Origin: Clostridia bacterium
Lineage (GTDB): Bacteria; Bacillota; Clostridia; Christensenellales; DTU072
DNA length: 64,000 nucleotides
Assembly: GCA_017504305.1 (NCBI GenBank)
Contig: JAFVRJ010000021.1
Coordinates: 1-64,000, forward strand
Reading direction: 5' to 3'
The notes under the pieces were generated by a model. It did no database searches and was not told the DNA's origin. It saw nothing but the letters and a program-made list of their open reading frames with translations. A program made the translations under genes and the position numbers. Positions 58,592 through 64,000 of this stretch are shown here, piece by piece; position 1 is the stretch's first letter; each line of letters opens with the position of its first letter.

Positions 58592-61500
58592 TTAGTCTTC
58601 CAAGCTCCAGCCCTCGAACGTTACACCATTTTGTGCAAAGGTGTTTTGAACGTCGATATCGTTACGTAATGCAACGGAGGTCTTTATCGCAACGTTATTG
58701 TTGGTAAATACGTTGTCGTAAACGCTTACTACCGCCTTGCTGTACGCTACGTTTACCGATGCGCCCGTATTGAGGTTGAACTTATTGTTATTGAGCGTTA
58801 CGTTACCTCTTTGTACGAATACACCGTTCATGTTGTTTTCAACGCTCGAATCGGACATTTCCAAACTACCACCTGCAAGGTATATTGCCGTTTGATAGCC
58901 TTCGAAGGTGCTTTCGCTTACGTAAACCGTCTTGTTGAAGCCGTAAACGGTGCTGATTGCCGCAGAGTTGGTAAGGACGGTCGTGCCGTTGCGCTTGAAC
59001 TCGGAGCGAGAGACCGTAATGGAGCTTACCTTTTCGCCAACCACTACCGCCGCGCTGTTTGCGATATCGCCAAAGGCGATGATGTCGAGTCTTACCGCAC
59101 CCTTTTCAACTATGATTTGATCGAATTTTACCGCGATCTTCTCACCCTCTACGTTTACGTCGTACGCACCAACGATAGAAACTGAAGCGTTCTTATTAAT
59201 GGTAATAGTGCCGTAGCTGTTTTGGTTTGCCGTAAGGTACCATCTTACCGTCATGCCGTCCTTGAGGTTTGCGATTTGATCGTTGAGTTCTTGAGCGTTA
59301 TTGATTACTATTGCTTGCTCTGCAACAATCTTATACGTTCCCTTGTTGACGATAACGAAATCGTAGTTGCGGTGAGTAATATTCTTATTAACAAGATCAA
59401 GCTCATAATCACCAATCGAGTGCTTATAAGTTAGCGTTCCGCCCGTCCAAACGACTTCCATCAATCCAACGAACGTCTTCATGGAGTCGCTTCTGCCTAT
59501 CAAACCGGGTTCATCCGTTTGCTCGAAGGTTTGGTTGGGCGCTTCCCCGGTTACCTTAACGTAGTTAAGCGTCATCGCGGAATCCAACGCCTTCAACGGA
59601 TCGAGATATTCACTCTCAACGGTATTAATGTTGATAGCGACCGTTCTCTTCTTAACGGTTACTTCTACGCCCCAGAGCGCTGCCGTACCCGTTGCGCCGA
59701 TACCTTGACCTACCGTTTCGTTAAGGTTTGCATCGGGATAGTTTTCACCGCCGTCAATCCTTACGTATACGATATATCTACCTGCGTTGCGTAAAGTCTT
59801 TACGTATTGGCCATCGTCTATGCTGTAGTAATTGTACTCAACGTAGATATCACCAAGACCTTCCGGTAGACCGTTAACGGGGACGTCAAATGCTTCGCCT
59901 CTATATTCTACCGATTGCGGTAAGCTATATTCGACTACCTTTTGCTTAATGGTTACTATCGTTGTAAATTCCTTAACCGCAATAACAAAGTTATTGTCTT
60001 CATCTGCAAACTTGAGTCTCATATGGTAAGTTCCCGCGTTTACGGGCTTGATTGAATCGGCGTATACGGGATTGGTGTTGCCTGCTGAATAGTGAGCGTA
60101 CTCAATCTTATAGGCGGTTTGGTAAGTTGCAGTTTGCGGTATACCTTTTATTGCGGGCTTTTGCTCTTTGCCGTTATACTCGAATACGTAATGCCACGAA
60201 TTGCCATCCATATTCTCGTACGTTCCGCCGGTTGTTTCGTCTACGTAGAATCCTATTTCCTCCGAATCAATTTCACACTTGCGAATCTTCATCTCGTATG
60301 AAACGGAGTTGGTATAGTTGTAGTCGTCAGCATCGTTAATGCTGATTCTTACCCAATATTCGGGAGCATCAGCCTTTTTGACGTTGACCGGTTGCGCCTT
60401 TTGCCAAGTGTAGCCACCGTCTATTGAATAAAGTATGGTTACGTTTTCGGGCCTGCCGTACGTGCCGTCTTCGCGCAAGAACCCTGTGAAGTTGATGAAG
60501 TGTAGAGGATCGAGCTCTTCGCCGGTATAAACCCTATCAAGGAAGTCTATGTCATTGCTACCGTCAATATCGTCTTGATCGTCAACAACCCAAACCACGT
60601 TGCTCAAACGGATAGCCCTTCTCTTTACGGTAACCTTGAGAGTGCCTTTAATTAATTGACCGTATGCGTTTACAAAGTATCCTGTTGCATCGTAATCGCC
60701 CGCTCTGTTGATGTTGATGCCATCAACGTCCCATAGTAGCGGTATACCGGACTCCGTCTTCGGTAACTTTGAAGAGAGAATTTGCTCGCCCAATTCAAAC
60801 TCACAAGTTACATCTTCGAAATCGATATCGGAAACTATTTCAACGGACGTATAGTTGTAGGTTTCGATCGGAACTTTAAACATTATGGTAAGCTGTCTGC
60901 TTGCGGGATTAGTTGTATCTCTACCACTGCTGATTTCCGGACTATCGTCGTTAGAGAGGAAGTTGTAGCTACAATATACCCTTGCCTTCATCTCTTTCAT
61001 GTCGTAAATGATTTCGGTGATTTCCATGCTTTCACCGTCTTCACCAACAATAACGCGATATGGCATTACGTCTACGTGATAGTCGAACTTATCACTTCCG
61101 CCAAGTTGCTCGGGTCCAACAAAGTATTGGCCAAGAGCGTTAACGCCAACGGGGATGCGATCATATACGAAACCACCGTTATAATAGACACCTGCATTGC
61201 CACCTGCTCCTTGACTAAAGTTTACCGTTTGAAGTACCGGTGCAACAACCTTAACTTTAAATACGATATTAGAGCGGTCGACCAAGCCCAAGCTTCCGTA
61301 AACGGTATACGTTCTACCTACTGCGGTAGTATTGATCTTGTTGATTTCTGCATCTTCAAACGAAAGCGGTGCAGAAGCAATTTCGTAAGAATCACCGTAA
61401 TCGAAACGATAGTACAATCTGCTCGGCAGTTGTTCTCTTATCGCCGGAGCGCCTTCGCCGGAAAGAACGTATAACGTTCCGCCCGAAAGCGGTTCGGTTG

Positions 61501-64000
61501 TAAATTCGCCGTTGCCCGTTTCAACCGACGTTGCAATATAACGAGGTTTGATCGGGAAGTTAATGCCGAGCTCGGTTCCGTAAAGAGCGAAGCTTGCCAT
61601 CAAGTACATTAATTCTGGGGCTTCTTGGCCGTTAATAACCTTGGAGGCACTTAAACGACTATTGATATACTCGCCGTCACCCCATTGGATGTTGGTCGCA
61701 CGATACGGAGTCGCTTTATTAGCAAACTTAACATAAAGTTCGCTCGGGAATGCCAAGTTGAAGTGGTTGGGCAAGGACGCGTCGTACAACTCGGTATATG
61801 GGTCGATATAGTAATCGTCGCCTGCTTGTTGGTAGTTGATAACCGAGTCGCTCGGTACGGAAGATACTATGACCTCGTTGCCGTTTGCATCCAAAACGTA
61901 GGTATATTCTACTTGACGGTTATAAGTTTCAAGTGATAATTCTAACGTGTTTTCTTTAGACAATTCGCTACTTTGCTCGATTATATGATATCTGCTTCCG
62001 TAAAGTATATTCTCTACACCTTCGGTATCATAAGAATTTATGATAGCACCAATGGGCAATCTTTGTACGTCGGTGCCTACCAGCGTAATATCACGGCTGA
62101 TAGTCCATTGAATATTTTCGAGGTACAAGTAGTTAGAGAAGGATTTAATGATCTCGAGTGCAAGGAGATTATCGTTTTCAGTTTGCGCAAATCTAACTAC
62201 TAACGAACTCGGCAAGACGTACTTGCTCTTGTTAGATCCACCGCTTATCGTAACGTTACTTTCGCTTGCGTCAAGCTTGTAAAGATTGGGGTTGGTCGGC
62301 GTGGGATCAATGATGAACGAGAAGTTTCTCAATTCTTCACCACTTGCCGTAGTTCTAACCATAAGCTCGTAAACGTCTCCCATATTCTTGATTGCATCAG
62401 GAGCTTCCTTCGGGAGAGTTGTCGAAGCAAGGTTGGTAAAGCCTCTATCGTGAGTATAGTATGCTTGCGGAGTGCGATCAAGATAAATAACGTTAACTCT
62501 AAAGACAAACTCTTTGCCAGCACTTGCATATACTCTACAAATTACTTCTTTTTCGCCACCATTAACAGGTATTGAGTAAATGCCATCATCCCAAGCAACG
62601 CTAACTTCATCAAACTCTTTATTGATTACGTTGGAGCCGCCGCCGCTAACAGCGCCTACGCTTACGCTACCCTTTGCGGAAGCCGTTTCGGGAATAATTG
62701 GGTTAAACGGATCGATTACGAGAAGCACTTCACCGCTTATACCAAAAGTATCCTCTCTATCATAGAAGTTAATTTGATCAATACTTACCTTTTGCGGGTC
62801 GAATACAAACTCCTTATTGGAGGTAAATACGTTCTTCGCATCGTCTTTATAAATATTGACCAACGAGATTGAGTATTGTAAATCCTCTTTAAGCTCGTCG
62901 AAGTTAAAGAGAATACGGTTGCCGTTTGCAGGCTCCTCCGTTGCATAGAAGGTAATTATGCGAGCGTTTGTTTCGTTTTCGACCGCAAACTTGATTCTAA
63001 ACTCGGTCTTTACGCTATTGTTGTCGAAATCATCAAGGTCGATAATGTTATCTTTAATATCTTCTATCGACAAGAACTCCCACTCCGAAGCATAGATGAG
63101 CATCATAATGTTGGAGCCAACGCTACGATCTTCACCTTCACCATAGCCTACTTTACCAACAAGAGAGTGGTTGAATCCACCAAGTATCCAAATATCGTTA
63201 TTGGTAAGCTCTACTCCGTTAAGAGTCCATAGAACGTCGGGCGTTACGGGCGTTAAGCCTGCGATTAAGCCGTAAACGTTAGCATCGCCTACGTTGTTAT
63301 ACGTTGCATTAGCAAAACTCTCGACTAACGCTTTGATTGAAGCCTTTTCATCGTCGGTTAAAACCTTATTTAGTTCGGCAAACGTTGCGTTAGTGCCTGT
63401 TAATTCATACGGTAATCCGTTGGTTGACGCGTCGTCGGGATTGGAGTCTTTAACGTAGAAGTCAAAGGGACGATCGATCTTGTACTCGTTCTTGTATACG
63501 TCGCTGTTCTTTGTAAACGTTCTGTTGATAACGTAAACTTGCAAGATGAAGTATTGAGTTTGATCGTTTGCACCAAATCCCGTAAGTTCAGAGTGGAATA
63601 AATATAATGCTCCACCGACGTCTCCGCCGTTATAAACGCCGTCGGTAAACGCTGACGCTTCTTTGTCGGAAGCAGCAATCCAGCTTACGCTTTGTTCGAC
63701 CTCTTTATCAACCGTGTAATTGAAGTAACCCTTTGTCGGGAGAGCATAGGTGCTCTTATCGTAAGGATCGATGAAGTAGATACCATTGACAAGGGCGGTC
63801 TCCGTGGCGTTCTTCTTGCTCAAATACTCTACGCTTTCAAGTTTTCTGATCGGGAAGGTTACCAACAATTCAACGTCGTCGTTACCGTCTGGAAGAACAA
63901 TTTTTAAAGTGATCTCGTCGTTTGCTTCGTAGCCGTAATTCTTGGCACTAATCGCACCCATGCTGTCAAAGGTGATTTCGGTAATTACGGAATACTCTCC
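58592..64000 (-). CDS. Giant surface repeat protein, 5' end beyond window
   Basis: At least 1802 residues. The frame stays open to the right edge, so the start and any signal peptide are outside. Most of it is beta-rich repeat sequence, with MBG/Ig-like units near the end (VVYSLPQSVEYRGEAFDVP, VFEYNGKEQKPAIKGIP, VYTGEELDPLHF). The last about 240 residues look like a right-handed beta-helix of parallel strands (INKNASVSIVGAY onward), as in pectate-lyase-like surface proteins. No LPxTG, membrane helix or SLH motif is seen at the C-terminus. It may be secreted or attached by an unseen domain. Confidence 0.78.
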   Translation of the reverse strand, partial: GEYSVITEITFDSMGAISAKNYGYEANDEITLKIVLPDGNDDVELLVTFPIRKLESVEYLSKKNATETALVNGIYFIDPYDKSTYALPTKGYFNYTVDKEVEQSVSWIAASDKEASAFTDGVYNGGDVGGALYLFHSELTGFGANDQTQYFILQVYVINRTFTKNSDVYKNEYKIDRPFDFYVKDSNPDDASTNGLPYELTGTNATFAELNKVLTDDEKASIKALVESFANATYNNVGDANVYGLIAGLTPVTPDVLWTLNGVELTNNDIWILGGFNHSLVGKVGYGEGEDRSVGSNIMMLIYASEWEFLSIEDIKDNIIDLDDFDNNSVKTEFRIKFAVENETNARIITFYATEEPANGNRILFNFDELKEDLQYSISLVNIYKDDAKNVFTSNKEFVFDPQKVSIDQINFYDREDTFGISGEVLLVIDPFNPIIPETASAKGSVSVGAVSGGGSNVINKEFDEVSVAWDDGIYSIPVNGGEKEVICRVYASAGKEFVFRVNVIYLDRTPQAYYTHDRGFTNLASTTLPKEAPDAIKNMGDVYELMVRTTASGEELRNFSFIIDPTPTNPNLYKLDASESNVTISGGSNKSKYVLPSSLVVRFAQTENDNLLALEIIKSFSNYLYLENIQWTISRDITLVGTDVQRLPIGAIINSYDTEGVENILYGSRYHIIEQSSELSKENTLELSLETYNRQVEYTYVLDANGNEVIVSSVPSDSVINYQQAGDDYYIDPYTELYDASLPNHFNLAFPSELYVKFANKATPYRATNIQWGDGEYINSRLSASKVINGQEAPELMYLMASFALYGTELGINFPIKPRYIATSVETGNGEFTTEPLSGGTLYVLSGEGAPAIREQLPSRLYYRFDYGDSYEIASAPLSFEDAEINKINTTAVGRTYTVYGSLGLVDRSNIVFKVKVVAPVLQTVNFSQGAGGNAGVYYNGGFVYDRIPVGVNALGQYFVGPEQLGGSDKFDYHVDVMPYRVIVGEDGESMEITEIIYDMKEMKARVYCSYNFLSNDDSPEISSGRDTTNPASRQLTIMFKVPIETYNYTSVEIVSDIDFEDVTCEFELGEQILSSKLPKTESGIPLLWDVDGININRAGDYDATGYFVNAYGQLIKGTLKVTVKRRAIRLSNVVWVVDDQDDIDGSNDIDFLDRVYTGEELDPLHFINFTGFLREDGTYGRPENVTILYSIDGGYTWQKAQPVNVKKADAPEYWVRISINDADDYNYTNSVSYEMKIRKCEIDSEEIGFYVDETTGGTYENMDGNSWHYVFEYNGKEQKPAIKGIPQTATYQTAYKIEYAHYSAGNTNPVYADSIKPVNAGTYHMRLKFADEDNNFVIAVKEFTTIVTIKQKVVEYSLPQSVEYRGEAFDVPVNGLPEGLGDIYVEYNYYSIDDGQYVKTLRNAGRYIVYVRIDGGENYPDANLNETVGQGIGATGTAALWGVEVTVKKRTVAININTVESEYLDPLKALDSAMTLNYVKVTGEAPNQTFEQTDEPGLIGRSDSMKTFVGLMEVVWTGGTLTYKHSIGDYELDLVNKNITHRNYDFVIVNKGTYKIVAEQAIVINNAQELNDQIANLKDGMTVRWYLTANQNSYGTITINKNASVSIVGAYDVNVEGEKIAVKFDQIIVEKGAVRLDIIAFGDIANSAAVVVGEKVSSITVSRSEFKRNGTTVLTNSAAISTVYGFNKTVYVSESTFEGYQTAIYLAGGSLEMSDSSVENNMNGVFVQRGNVTLNNNKFNLNTGASVNVAYSKAVVSVYDNVFTNNNVAIKTSVALRNDIDVQNTFAQNGVTFEGWSLED

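Noticed and set aside
60782..61474. 230-codon open frame on the plus strand inside the right-hand giant gene
   Set aside because: It is antisense to a long, compositionally coherent beta-repeat protein, shows no ribosome site and no recognisable domain. It is a shadow of biased codon use.
1..64000. Prophage, plasmid or conjugative island
   Set aside because: No integrase, phage structural, relaxase or partition genes. Housekeeping genes (rlmH, tadA, pth, mrp, rmuC) are present.

Overview
The window looks like a chromosomal piece of an uncultured anaerobic Bacillota (class Clostridia). The reasons are a gerA-gerB-gerC germinant-receptor operon, Shine-Dalgarno sites of the AGGAGG type, SigA-like promoters, TGA used as a stop, CPBP proteases, a walJ/rlmH neighbourhood, and many cytoplasmic glycosidases paired with GPH-family sugar symporters. 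A gut origin fits the glycan-degrading content but is inference. There is no rRNA, tRNA, CRISPR array, insertion sequence or prophage signature.

Layout. 1-250 is an array of short perfect hairpins separated by AT-rich spacers. 386-3411 (minus) is yegP-like / DUF1893 / GH2. 3669-5351 is a Na/Pi cotransporter, followed by about 480 bp of non-coding DNA with three tandem ~126 bp repeats, each carrying a structured hairpin. 5837-9096 (minus) is a TetR regulator with an MMPL/RND exporter. 9315-16065 holds GH35, an FAD dehydrogenase, a leaderless sugar isomerase and a domain-permuted GH3. 16111-21212 is a MATE transporter and the gerA/B/C operon. 21286-25364 is a GPH transporter with a long helical tail, a lipoprotein and a PIG-L deacetylase. 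25481-36141 is a long, tightly coupled plus-strand run: GPH, Dabb, PRTase, DUF2156, WalJ, two CPBP, RlmH, M14 peptidase, TadA, Pth and GH95. GH27 and an Mrp ATPase follow. 38772-42615 (minus) holds a FGGY kinase, a GPH transporter and two paralogous small membrane proteins, with DUF2804 divergent from the kinase. 43833-58508 (minus) holds RmuC, a class III aminotransferase, an SCP2-like protein, a 1944-residue membrane-anchored surface protein, an acidic zinc-ribbon protein, a DUF5050-like lipoprotein, a HAD phosphatase, an unknown protein and an AI-2E-family permease. From 58592 to the right edge is a second giant surface protein, truncated by the window.

How the genes work together. None of the five glycoside hydrolases (GH2, GH35, GH3, GH95, GH27) has a visible signal peptide, and three GPH symporters lie nearby. 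This suggests that galactose-, glucose- and fucose-containing oligosaccharides are imported and cut in the cytoplasm, with the sugar isomerase and FGGY kinase feeding monosaccharides into metabolism. The two giant repeat proteins are the visible cell-surface investment. The most unusual signals are non-coding: the covarying hairpins at 5484-5789, the hairpin array at the left edge, and a repeated habit of placing alternating CG runs or perfect palindromes in SigA promoter spacers.
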